A DNA stretch of 55,915 nucleotides from positions 7,198-63,112 of the forward strand of contig JAHDBH010000006.1 in the NCBI GenBank assembly GCA_020630495.1. The letters are read 5' to 3'. Position numbers and translations under genes: made by a program. The notes beneath the pieces were generated by a model that ran no database searches, was not told where the DNA came from, and worked only from the letters and a program-made list of their open reading frames with translations. Below, piece after piece: positions 44,085-51,822 of this stretch (position 1 is the stretch's first letter; each line of letters starts with the position of its first letter). The stretch is from Saprospiraceae bacterium. Its GTDB lineage: Bacteria; Bacteroidota; Bacteroidia; Chitinophagales; Saprospiraceae.

Positions 44085-45065
44085 ATGAAAAATACCACCA
44101 CCGCCACCCAGCAAATCCTCCAACTCCTAGCCAAACACCACGCCCTTAGACCCATCGAACTACACAAAATCACCAACATCTCGCGCCAGCGCATCCACTC
44201 ACAGCTCAAAGCACTATTGCTCTCTGATCAGATTGTCAGAAAGGGCCAGTCTCCGCTCACATACTATTCTCTCAAGACAGAAAGCAAAAAAACGACAGAT
44301 ACCATTCTCCAACTCTCTGATAATCAAAGAGAAATCATAGATCAAGACTTTCTTATCATAAAGCGACAAGGTACTCAGGTCACTGGTCAGCGAGCCGTTT
44401 GTGACTATGCTCAAGAGTACAATACAGACCCCCAACAAGTAGCAGAAAAATTTGCGGAAGCGCGTGATCAACAAAAGAAAATCATCCAGCAAAAAGATGG
44501 CGAGCAAGTCAATCAAAAAAACCTGCTCCAAGACAAAATATCTATCGATGCTCACAACATCGAGCACTATGAATGCGAAGATTTTACCGAAGTTGAAGGT
44601 TTCGGTGAGACAGCGCTGGCCAAGAAAGTGCACGCCGCTAAGTCAAGCGAAAACGCAGTATTGCAGATGGAAATTTTCAGACAAACCGAGCGACGAATCC
44701 ACAAATTAATCTCTGACCACGGTATAGATGCTGTGGCTTTCATACCAGGTGCCACCTCAGCGGGGAAGGCATTTATGAAGGTATGGCAAGAGACTTTGGA
44801 CCTTCCTTTGCCCCATGTAAATCTCATACGCGTGACCGAGGAGACCAGCGTGCCACAAAAGGCAATTTCTCTGCAGACAGATCGTGCAGACCATGCGCAG
44901 AGTACCATTGTCCTTGGAGATCACAGGCATCACGGACACGTGCTTATCCTAGACGATAGCGTGATCAGCGGTACTAGTCTGCATCAGGCTGCATCAGCTC
45001 TCATCCAAGAGGACGCTGCTACGAAAGTGTCTGTGTATACACTACTATTTGACCGAAAGGTCTAG
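44085..45065 (+). CDS. Winged-helix DNA-binding domain fused to ComF-like phosphoribosyltransferase
   Basis: A 326-residue two-part protein. Residues 5-65 read as a winged helix-turn-helix (ILQLLAKHHALRPIELHKIT, NISRQRIHSQLKALLLSDQI, VRKGQSPLTYYSLK). A polar, Gln/Lys-rich middle follows (about 66-185). The C-terminal 130 residues resemble ComF-type phosphoribosyltransferases: AVAFIPGATSAGKAFMKVW, VPQKAISLQTDRADHAQSTI, and the PRPP-binding loop HVLILDDSVISGTSLHQAAS. No zinc-ribbon as in true ComF. The perfect palindrome before the gene suggests autoregulation (inference). Rich in Gln and Lys and C-ending codons, unlike neighbours, so it may have been acquired. Confidence 0.8.
   Translation: MKNTTTATQQILQLLAKHHALRPIELHKITNISRQRIHSQLKALLLSDQIVRKGQSPLTYYSLKTESKKTTDTILQLSDNQREIIDQDFLIIKRQGTQVTGQRAVCDYAQEYNTDPQQVAEKFAEARDQQKKIIQQKDGEQVNQKNLLQDKISIDAHNIEHYECEDFTEVEGFGETALAKKVHAAKSSENAVLQMEIFRQTERRIHKLISDHGIDAVAFIPGATSAGKAFMKVWQETLDLPLPHVNLIRVTEETSVPQKAISLQTDRADHAQSTIVLGDHRHHGHVLILDDSVISGTSLHQAASALIQEDAATKVSVYTLLFDRKV
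45046..45062 (-). repeat. Possible mini-hairpin repeat copy inside a gene end
   Basis: On the minus strand GACC-TTTC-GGTC-AAATA. Matches stem-loop and tail in part, but lies in the last codons of the wHTH-PRTase gene; about 40 bases past the stop of the minus-strand recQ. May be chance. Confidence 0.35.
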
Positions 45066-45100
45066 TAAAAATCACGTCAAGCACGGAGATACCAGCACCG

Positions 45101-47266
45101 CTAGTCTGACGAATCAGCATAGCCGTGCAGTGCCATGCTGACATGATAGTACTCAAATTTCCCTTGAAACTCGTCTACCACCACCTTGCTAGAATCAGGT
45201 CTGTGGAGTGAGTCGTAGGTATTTCTGATTTCTTGTACCTGCTCTGGTGTGAGGAGTCGCGATAAATCTGTGAGCTCGCCTTCACGGTACATCTTTGAGA
45301 GGTGATTTCCTACGGTGCCCGCCTTGATATTACGCTGGAGGGCGATTTCCTCTATGGACATCCCGCTATTCCACATGGAAAGTGACTCTAGTTGGGTAGA
45401 GCCTTTGACTCGCTTGATGTCTTGAGTCAGCAAATAATTCTGTATGTGCTGCAGCAGCTCTGGACCGTAGTCCGCAAGCTTTTTATCCCCGATACCCTGA
45501 ATGCTCGATAGCTCTTTGGTGGTTTTGGGTAGCTTGCTTGCGAGCTCCTCTAGAGTAGAATCATGAAATATCATGTAAGCGGGTATGCCTTTGGCTTTAG
45601 CCATAGTGCCTCGCCATACACGCAGTTGGGTAAGCATGGCATCATGTAGACGCTCTGTCTTGGTAGCTTTCTTGGCGTCTTTAGAAGACCTCTTTGAGAA
45701 GTTGGCTTCTTCCACAGCATGCAGTAGGACAGCGCGCTTACCTCGGAGTATGTCGCTGCTGAGAGGAGTCAATTTCAGCTTGGCACCACTGGTATAATCG
45801 ATAGCTATGAGGCCTTGATTGATCATCTGCGTCAGATATCCTTTCCATACTCTGAAGCTATGTTCTCTGCCCACGCCATAGGTGCTTAATTGATCAAGTC
45901 CCATGCGCATGATCTCTTGGCGAGCGCTCCCTCGGAGATGATCTATGAGTAGCATCATCCCTAGATCTTCTCTACAGCGTGTGATGGCAGAGAGAGCCTT
46001 TTGGGCTATGACGGTGCCCTCTATATTTTCGGGAGGATGGAGACAGTTATCACAGTGTCCGCAGGCAGTCGCGCTGTATTCACCAAAGTAATTGAGCACG
46101 AGATTGGTCCGGCAACTACTTGCATTGGCATACTCCCACATGCGGTCTAGCTTAGCCATCTGCACAGATCTAAATTCACCAGACGCTTCGCTGCCTTCTA
46201 TAAACCCTCGTAGAGTCATGATATCGCGCCAGCTGTAAAACAGCAGCGCCTCTGCAGGTGCTCCATCTCTGCCCGCTCGTCCTATTTCCTGATAGTAGGA
46301 CTCTATGTTTTTGGGCATATTGTGATGTATGATCCAGCGGATATTGGACTTATCGATACCCATCCCAAAGGCTATGGTAGCGCAGACAATCTGGCACTTA
46401 TCAATGGTGAATTCCGTCTGTACGCGCTTCCTATCCGCAGGAGATAGACCAGCGTGATAGGCCTCTGCTCGATATCCCAGATCACTGAGCTTGGCGGCCA
46501 CCTGCTCGGTATTTTTTCGACTGAGGCAGTAGACAATTCCAGACTCATCCTGACGCGTAGAGATAAAATCAACAATCTGGGACATCTTATTTTGACCAGC
46601 ACGAGCGATGGTGGTGATGTTTTTCCTCTCAAAACTCGAGATACTCACCAGAGGATCTCGTAGTGCCAGCTGCTTTCTGATATCGCTTTGAGTAGCCGAG
46701 TCAGCGGTAGCGGTGAGAGCGATGATCGGTACGGCTGGCAGCGACTGTCTCAGTGCAGCCAGACGCACATATTCAGGTCGGAAGTCATTACCCCAGATAG
46801 AGACACAGTGTGCTTCATCGATCGCGATGGCGGCTATACCAGGGTGGTTGGCACTTTCGTGCAAATGCCTCAGATGCTCCAGCGTGCCACCACTCATAAG
46901 GCGCTCAGGAGATATGTAGAGAAGGTCCAGTTCGCCGGCAGCTAGCTCTCGCTGCAGATCTGCATTATCTACCTCGCTGACGTGACTGTGCATCGCTCGT
47001 GCTCGCACTCCCATCTGCCTCAAGCCCGTGACCTGATCATCCATCAGAGCTATCAGAGGAGATAGCACTAGTACAAGACCTTGGCTCACTATCCCAGGAA
47101 TCTGATAGCACAGGCTCTTACCACCACCCGTGGGCATGATCACCAGTGCATCCCTCCCAGCTAGCACGGATGTGATGATCTCTTCCTGTCGATCACGGAA
47201 GGCATCATATCCAAAGTATCGCTTGAGCGGTGTATAGAGATCAATGGTCATGGTCGTCATCATCAT
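45101..47266 (-). CDS. recQ: ATP-dependent DNA helicase RecQ (copy 2)
   Basis: A 721-residue RecQ helicase, different from the one at 3175-5379. Walker A MPTGGGKS (44-51), AIDEAHCVSIWGNDFRPEYV, IVYCLSRKNTEQVAAKLSDL, CATIAFGMGIDKSNIRW, YYQEIGRAGRDG, zinc site CRTNLVLNYFGEYSATACGH then CDNC, RQC winged helix, HRDC (ASKLPKTTKELSSIQGIGDK) and a C-terminal helix-turn-helix (SIEEIALQRNIKAGTVGNHL). The tail is not acidic as in copy 1. Several Met codons at the start (MMMTTMTIDL) leave the exact start open; ATG 47251 (MTIDLYTPL) is equally likely. Mini-hairpin repeats lie on its strand on both sides. Confidence 0.94.
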   Translation of the reverse strand: MMMTTMTIDLYTPLKRYFGYDAFRDRQEEIITSVLAGRDALVIMPTGGGKSLCYQIPGIVSQGLVLVLSPLIALMDDQVTGLRQMGVRARAMHSHVSEVDNADLQRELAAGELDLLYISPERLMSGGTLEHLRHLHESANHPGIAAIAIDEAHCVSIWGNDFRPEYVRLAALRQSLPAVPIIALTATADSATQSDIRKQLALRDPLVSISSFERKNITTIARAGQNKMSQIVDFISTRQDESGIVYCLSRKNTEQVAAKLSDLGYRAEAYHAGLSPADRKRVQTEFTIDKCQIVCATIAFGMGIDKSNIRWIIHHNMPKNIESYYQEIGRAGRDGAPAEALLFYSWRDIMTLRGFIEGSEASGEFRSVQMAKLDRMWEYANASSCRTNLVLNYFGEYSATACGHCDNCLHPPENIEGTVIAQKALSAITRCREDLGMMLLIDHLRGSARQEIMRMGLDQLSTYGVGREHSFRVWKGYLTQMINQGLIAIDYTSGAKLKLTPLSSDILRGKRAVLLHAVEEANFSKRSSKDAKKATKTERLHDAMLTQLRVWRGTMAKAKGIPAYMIFHDSTLEELASKLPKTTKELSSIQGIGDKKLADYGPELLQHIQNYLLTQDIKRVKGSTQLESLSMWNSGMSIEEIALQRNIKAGTVGNHLSKMYREGELTDLSRLLTPEQVQEIRNTYDSLHRPDSSKVVVDEFQGKFEYYHVSMALHGYADSSD

Positions 47267-47607
47267 AGGCTTTCAGTAAGCTCATCCAAAGAGCGGATGC
47301 TGCCTATGCATATGTCAAAGGTATCTTAGATGTGACCATCATCGTCAGACATTCTAGATTGTAGAATAGACGGCTGAGTGTGGTAGAGGCCAGTATGCTA
47401 GCACGCATTTGGACGAAAGTCCTCACCCACAGCTGCACCAGCATAGTCATATCATGCCATCTCTTGCCCGATTCTGACCATGGATAGCCAATTGCAGGTC
47501 TCATGAAAATGTAACATACCTGGCAAGAGAAATTATACATATGACTCAAGATTGTACCCTACGGACATATCTTGCGTCTCATAAAACGTACCTCTAAAAG
47601 AATATCC
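47267..47607. other. Gap between divergent recQ and the SprB-repeat gene
   Basis: About 340 bases. It contains one mini-hairpin repeat copy (47404-47422, minus orientation) and, near 47566-47573, TATCTTGC, a weak -7-like box for the + gene. No coding frame with convincing product is seen. Confidence 0.6.
47404..47422 (-). repeat. Mini-hairpin repeat copy (GGAC-TTTC-GTCC)
   Basis: On the minus strand GGAC-TTTC-GTCC-AAATGCG, identical in core to the copy at 35229; about 140 bases upstream of recQ copy 2. Confidence 0.75.
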
Positions 47608-50217
47608 ATGCTACGCCACCCATTACTCGCTCTTTCGCTCGCCCTCATCGTCGGCGTCATGAGTATCGCTCGAGTCGCTAATCCACCCAATGGTCGCACA
47701 GGTGCGCCAGGTGATGGTCTCTGCACAGACTGTCACAGCGCTGGATCGCCCGCTCAGAATGGTATGGTAGAGATCAGTGGTCTACCAGCCCAGGTAGATC
47801 CCTCTACGACGTACTCACTCGTCATCACAGTATCCAATCCAGACGGCTTAGCGACTCATGGCGGTGCCCAGATGACGGGGCTAGACGCTGGTAACAATCT
47901 CGCAGGCACTATGAGCAATGCCGGCGGTGGAAGTACTATCGTGACGTCTGGTGGCAGAGAATACCTAGAGCACGCCCCAGCTATGACATTCGGCGCAGGC
48001 ACGGAAGTGAGCTACACAGTCGACTGGACCTCACCCGCAGGTCCTGATGGTGAAGTCATCACGTTCTACGCGGCAAGTATACTCAGCAATGGAAATGGCT
48101 CCAATGGAGGCGATCGTACAGTCACCGCTACCGCCTCTGGAACACTCATGAGCGCAGCCGCTGATCTCAGTATCGAAATCATAGAATCTGGCAACGTACG
48201 CTGCAATGGTGAAAATGATGGATTTGCCACCGCGCTAGCTTCTGATGGCACCCCACCCTATACCTATCTATGGAGCGATGGCCAAGAGGGAGAAACGGCT
48301 CTCAATCTAGTCGCTGGAGACTACTCCGTCATCGTGACTGATGCGGCTGACGCCACGGCTTCTACCAGTATCACCATCACCCAACCAGAAGAACTCGTAA
48401 TTGACCTCATCACGAGCGAAGACGTGTCTTGTAATGGTGCTATGGACGGAAGTGCCACAGTTACTGCCAATGGTGGTACCGCACCCTACTCATACCTCTG
48501 GGAAGATGGTAGTGTGGGTCCGACAAATCCAATGCTCGCAGCAGGAGACCAAAGTGTCACGGTCACGGATGCCAATGGTTGCACTACGTCCACTACCATC
48601 CTCATCAATGAACCAGAACAGCTGATAGGCCTCATCATCTCGCAGTCTGATCTCTCATGCCACGATAGCCAAGACGGTAGTGCTACTGTGGGTGCCACCG
48701 GCGGTACCATGCCTTATCTCTACGAGTGGAGCAATGGCGCCATAGATGACACACAAGACGATCTGCCTCCAGGAAGCTATACAGTGACCGTCACAGACTC
48801 CAAGGTGTGTACAGACATCATCATCATAGAAATCAGTGCTCCAGAAGCGATCGAGATCATCACTGTCTCATCATCAGATCCACGCTGCTCAGACTCAGAC
48901 GATGGATCCCTACAGATAAGTCCTACTGGCGGTACTGGAGCACTAGATATCCTCTGGTCTACAGGCGCCACTAGTGCCTCCATAGACAACTTGGCTGGTG
49001 GAACCTATTCTGTCACGGTCACAGATGCTAATGACTGCAGCTCCACGGCGAGCTACTCTCTCACAGCTCCAGACATACTCTTAGCTAATGTCTCTACCAT
49101 GGACGAATCCACTAATGGTGCTATGGATGGCAGCGCAAGCGCCAATCCGACAGGAGGCACAAGCCCCTATACCTATTTGTGGAGCACTGGCTCTACATCA
49201 GCGACTATTGACAATCTCAGCGGGGACAGCTATACCGTCACGGTCACAGATGCTCAAGGATGTGCCACAGCTGAGACTGTAGTAATCAATAGCGTCTCCT
49301 GCGAGCTTGTACTCTCAGCAGAAGCCGTGCCCAATCTCTGCGCTGGAGACAGTACAGGTAGCATATGTCTTACAGTCACTGGCGGCCAGGAGCCTATCAC
49401 ATACGCATGGTCTGATGGAGATGATGCTAGCTGTCGCGAAGATTTGCAAGGTGGCAACTATTCTGTCACAGTCACGGATGCCGATAGCTGTGTAGAGATA
49501 AGATCTTTCATACTTGATGACCCCATCCCTCTGAGAGTCGTCCCGGACGTGACCCAACCACGATGCGCAGGCGACCCAGGTCGCATTGAAGTATCTGTGT
49601 CTGGAGGTGTACCTCCCTATAGTTTTGACCCATCCTCAGTACTTGATGATCTACCTGATGGTGACTACCTCATCAGTGTCATGGATGCCAATAACTGTAC
49701 AGAAACCGTCTCAGTCAATATATCAAGCCCCGAGGAGCTGACCATTACCCTAGATTCAGTAGATCTGGCTACCGATCTCATACCTGGAGCGGCCTTTATC
49801 ACCATATCTGGCGGTACGGGTGAGTACAGTCCTGTATGGACTGATAGTGATGGGAATACTATTGCCCTCAGTGAAGACCTTCTGAATGTACCAGAAGGAT
49901 TCTATACCATTACTGTCATGGATGAGCAAGGATGTGAGAGCTTGCTAGAAGTCGAGATACCCTTACAGGTCTCCACCGCAGATTTCTACAGCAAGGATCT
50001 GGCAGTTTACCCTGTCCCAGCCTTTGATCTACTACATATAGTACTAGATACCGAGACCATTGTGACCGCAGAGCTCTACGATATGACGGGTCAAGTCTAC
50101 ACAGTACCGCACGGAGCTGCCACCATAGATGTATCAGAATTGTCCGTTGGCTACTATCTTCTCCTCCTGACTACAGATAAGAATCGCTATGCTCGCCGCG
50201 TTTTGGTGGGACTATGA
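47608..50217 (+). CDS. SprB-repeat surface protein with CxxCH motif and type IX (type A) sorting tail
   Basis: An 869-residue exported protein. Start at ATG 47608 opens the signal peptide MLRHPLLALSLALIVGVMSI. The N-terminal domain (about residues 28-185) carries PNGRTGAPGDGLCTDCHSAG, a CxxCH motif (residues 39-43) of the c-heme type, and resembles the choice-of-anchor V/Reelin-like domain. Eight SprB repeats of about 75 residues follow (about 188-790), each with GG-x-x-P-Y-x-Y-x-W and Y-S/T-V-T-V-T-D. The end is a type A type IX sorting domain (LAVYPVPAFDLLHIVLD, AELYDMTGQVY, SVGYYLLLLTTDKNRYARRV). Probably a surface adhesin; the heme role is open. Its stop overlaps the next ATG (ATGA). Confidence 0.9.
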   Translation: MLRHPLLALSLALIVGVMSIARVANPPNGRTGAPGDGLCTDCHSAGSPAQNGMVEISGLPAQVDPSTTYSLVITVSNPDGLATHGGAQMTGLDAGNNLAGTMSNAGGGSTIVTSGGREYLEHAPAMTFGAGTEVSYTVDWTSPAGPDGEVITFYAASILSNGNGSNGGDRTVTATASGTLMSAAADLSIEIIESGNVRCNGENDGFATALASDGTPPYTYLWSDGQEGETALNLVAGDYSVIVTDAADATASTSITITQPEELVIDLITSEDVSCNGAMDGSATVTANGGTAPYSYLWEDGSVGPTNPMLAAGDQSVTVTDANGCTTSTTILINEPEQLIGLIISQSDLSCHDSQDGSATVGATGGTMPYLYEWSNGAIDDTQDDLPPGSYTVTVTDSKVCTDIIIIEISAPEAIEIITVSSSDPRCSDSDDGSLQISPTGGTGALDILWSTGATSASIDNLAGGTYSVTVTDANDCSSTASYSLTAPDILLANVSTMDESTNGAMDGSASANPTGGTSPYTYLWSTGSTSATIDNLSGDSYTVTVTDAQGCATAETVVINSVSCELVLSAEAVPNLCAGDSTGSICLTVTGGQEPITYAWSDGDDASCREDLQGGNYSVTVTDADSCVEIRSFILDDPIPLRVVPDVTQPRCAGDPGRIEVSVSGGVPPYSFDPSSVLDDLPDGDYLISVMDANNCTETVSVNISSPEELTITLDSVDLATDLIPGAAFITISGGTGEYSPVWTDSDGNTIALSEDLLNVPEGFYTITVMDEQGCESLLEVEIPLQVSTADFYSKDLAVYPVPAFDLLHIVLDTETIVTAELYDMTGQVYTVPHGAATIDVSELSVGYYLLLLTTDKNRYARRVLVGL

Positions 50218-51188
50218 TGAAACTATCAATTATTCTATGCCTGCATCTCGCCTGCAGCATTCTCATATCAGGACAAGCCATTTACTCTCACGGAGAGCAC
50301 ACCGAGCTAGGCGATGTCAAGTGGTATCGCGATTATGACCTAGCTCTGGAAGAGTCCAAGAGACTCGGCAAGCCAGTACTCATCCTATTTCAAGAAGTAC
50401 CTGGCTGCGCGACTTGCAAGAGGTATGGTGATGGTGTGCTGAGCCATCCTCTGCTCGTGGAGGCCATACAGGAATCATTCATCCCATTGGCCATCTTCAA
50501 CAATCACAAAGGTGCTGACGCCATCATACTGAAGCAATACGGTGAGCCAAGCTGGAATAATCCTGTAGTAAGAATTGTAGATCATACAGGTGCCGACGTC
50601 ACTGATCGAATCGCTGGAAAGTACACTCATCAGCAATTGCTCTCAGGAATGATAGACGCTCTCGAGCAAAGCAATCAAAAACCACCTCTATACCTTGAAC
50701 TGCTCCAAGATGAGTGGTCGCAAAATACCCTATCGAGCGCTACTTATAGCATGTATTGCTTCTGGTCAGGAGAGGCACAACTGGGCTCGCTGGATGGCGT
50801 CAAATCAGTAGAATCTGGCTTCCAAGGAGGTCGCGAAGTAGTCCGCATCCAGTATGATCAAGATGAGATCCAATCACCCGACTTAGATGCATTTGCTCAG
50901 GATCACTCTATGAGCAAAATGAAGTCTTCCGATTCTCCTTCACAGCAGTCACAATCTTCCTTCAGATATTCTGCCAAGGACCACCTCTATCAACTCCGTC
51001 ACAGTCCCTATAGATCGGTCCCCATGACTGATCTGCAGAAGGTTCGTGTTAACGCCGCTCTCTATGCAAGACAGAATCCTCAGCAATATCTGAGTCCTCA
51101 GCAAGTCCAGTGGTTCAAAGACGCAACTGATAAGCATCCATCACTCATCGATCATGACCTTCTACAGGCCTGGGCCATGAAGTCCTAG
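50214..51188 (+). CDS. Exported thioredoxin-fold protein
   Basis: A 324-residue protein with a signal peptide (MMKLSIILCLHLACSILISG). Residues 30-150 are a thioredoxin-like fold (WYRDYDLALEESKRLGKPVL, ILFQEVPGCATCKRYGDGVL, HPLLVEAIQESFIPLAIFNN) with a CATC redox pair. The rest (SMYCFWSGEAQLGSLDGVKS, GFQGGREVVRIQYDQDEI) resembles peptide methionine sulfoxide reductase A in part (CFWSGEAQLG is like the GCFWGxE motif), and a disordered Ser/Gln stretch and helical tail follow. ATGA overlap with the SprB gene suggests coupled synthesis. It could handle disulfides or the CxxCH site of its partner. Confidence 0.78.
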   Translation: MMKLSIILCLHLACSILISGQAIYSHGEHTELGDVKWYRDYDLALEESKRLGKPVLILFQEVPGCATCKRYGDGVLSHPLLVEAIQESFIPLAIFNNHKGADAIILKQYGEPSWNNPVVRIVDHTGADVTDRIAGKYTHQQLLSGMIDALEQSNQKPPLYLELLQDEWSQNTLSSATYSMYCFWSGEAQLGSLDGVKSVESGFQGGREVVRIQYDQDEIQSPDLDAFAQDHSMSKMKSSDSPSQQSQSSFRYSAKDHLYQLRHSPYRSVPMTDLQKVRVNAALYARQNPQQYLSPQQVQWFKDATDKHPSLIDHDLLQAWAMKS

Positions 51189-51224
51189 ACTCTCGGTGGG
51201 GCGGAATCTGCCTAGCTTTATGAC

Positions 51225-51734
51225 ATGAAACTATCTAAGCTCCTCCTAGCACTCTGCCTCTGTGTCGTATGTCTTAGCTCCTGCAAGCGCAGCGCTACGG
51301 GCGATGTCATACGTGTAGATAAATTAGAAGATGTAGATCAGGCCGGTCGATTTCCCAGCGAAGGCGAATTTGTAGCAAATCTACAAAAAGCCAACTTCGA
51401 GCCACAGCAAATCATGCACCTTGGCGAGGTCAGCAGAGAGAAATTTATCGAGATTTTTAATAGCATTAACTGGGCTGAGCAAGTCACTGAAGCAAATAAG
51501 TCAAAAAAAACATCTCCATCACTCGGTCTGAGACACAATTCTACTAACAACGAACTCGGAATTACCGTAGTAGGAAATTCAGACGACGACTTTGGATTCT
51601 GGCTGTACTATGGCACATTTGGAAATATGCTTACCATAGAGGTGCTCGAGGATACGGACGTGCTGCCTTTTATCGATCAGTTTTTTCTGATGCAGTGGGA
51701 TCAATTAAGCACCACCTGGGAAGAGTGGATGTAG
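51225..51734 (+). CDS. Lipoprotein of unknown function
   Basis: A 169-residue protein with a lipoprotein signal (MKLSKLLLALCLCVVCLSSC, lipobox LSSC). The mature part is acidic and has no recognised domain (ANLQKANFEPQQIMHLGEVS, WAEQVTEANKSKKTSPSLGL, GFWLYYGTFGNMLTIEVLED). It follows the thioredoxin-fold gene by 36 bases; TAGCTTTA at 51213-51220 is a weak -7-like box directly before the ATG. Its stop codon overlaps the first base pairs of a mini-hairpin repeat. Confidence 0.78.
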   Translation: MKLSKLLLALCLCVVCLSSCKRSATGDVIRVDKLEDVDQAGRFPSEGEFVANLQKANFEPQQIMHLGEVSREKFIEIFNSINWAEQVTEANKSKKTSPSLGLRHNSTNNELGITVVGNSDDDFGFWLYYGTFGNMLTIEVLEDTDVLPFIDQFFLMQWDQLSTTWEEWM

Positions 51735-51750
51735 CTTTTCAGCTAAATGC
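51733..51750 (+). repeat. Mini-hairpin repeat copy (AGCT-TTTC-AGCT)
   Basis: AGCT-TTTC-AGCT-AAATGC, beginning inside the stop codon of the lipoprotein gene. The stem is fully changed from other copies yet still pairs. Confidence 0.65.
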
Positions 51751-51801
51751 TGTCTAGAGGAGTAACCCCATTTTCTAAGTTACAATCAGCGGTAGATGGG
51801 C

Positions 51802-51820
51802 GGCTTGTCAGCCAAATGCG
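51802..51820 (+). repeat. Mini-hairpin repeat copy (GGCT-TGTC-AGCC)
   Basis: GGCT-TGTC-AGCC-AAATGCG, ending three bases before the convergent TolC gene's stop. Loop differs by one base from the others; its tail AAATGCGTGCTA is shared with the copy at 47404. Confidence 0.7.
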
Positions 51821-51822
51821 TG

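Noticed and set aside
45016-45030. ACGAAAGT in the wHTH-PRTase gene as another repeat copy
   Set aside because: No pairing stem of the right form and no AAATG tail.
48180-49960. Repeated DNA in the SprB gene as a possible CRISPR or tandem repeat
   Set aside because: The repeat is at the protein level, about 75 codons long with diverged DNA; no short direct repeats with unique spacers.
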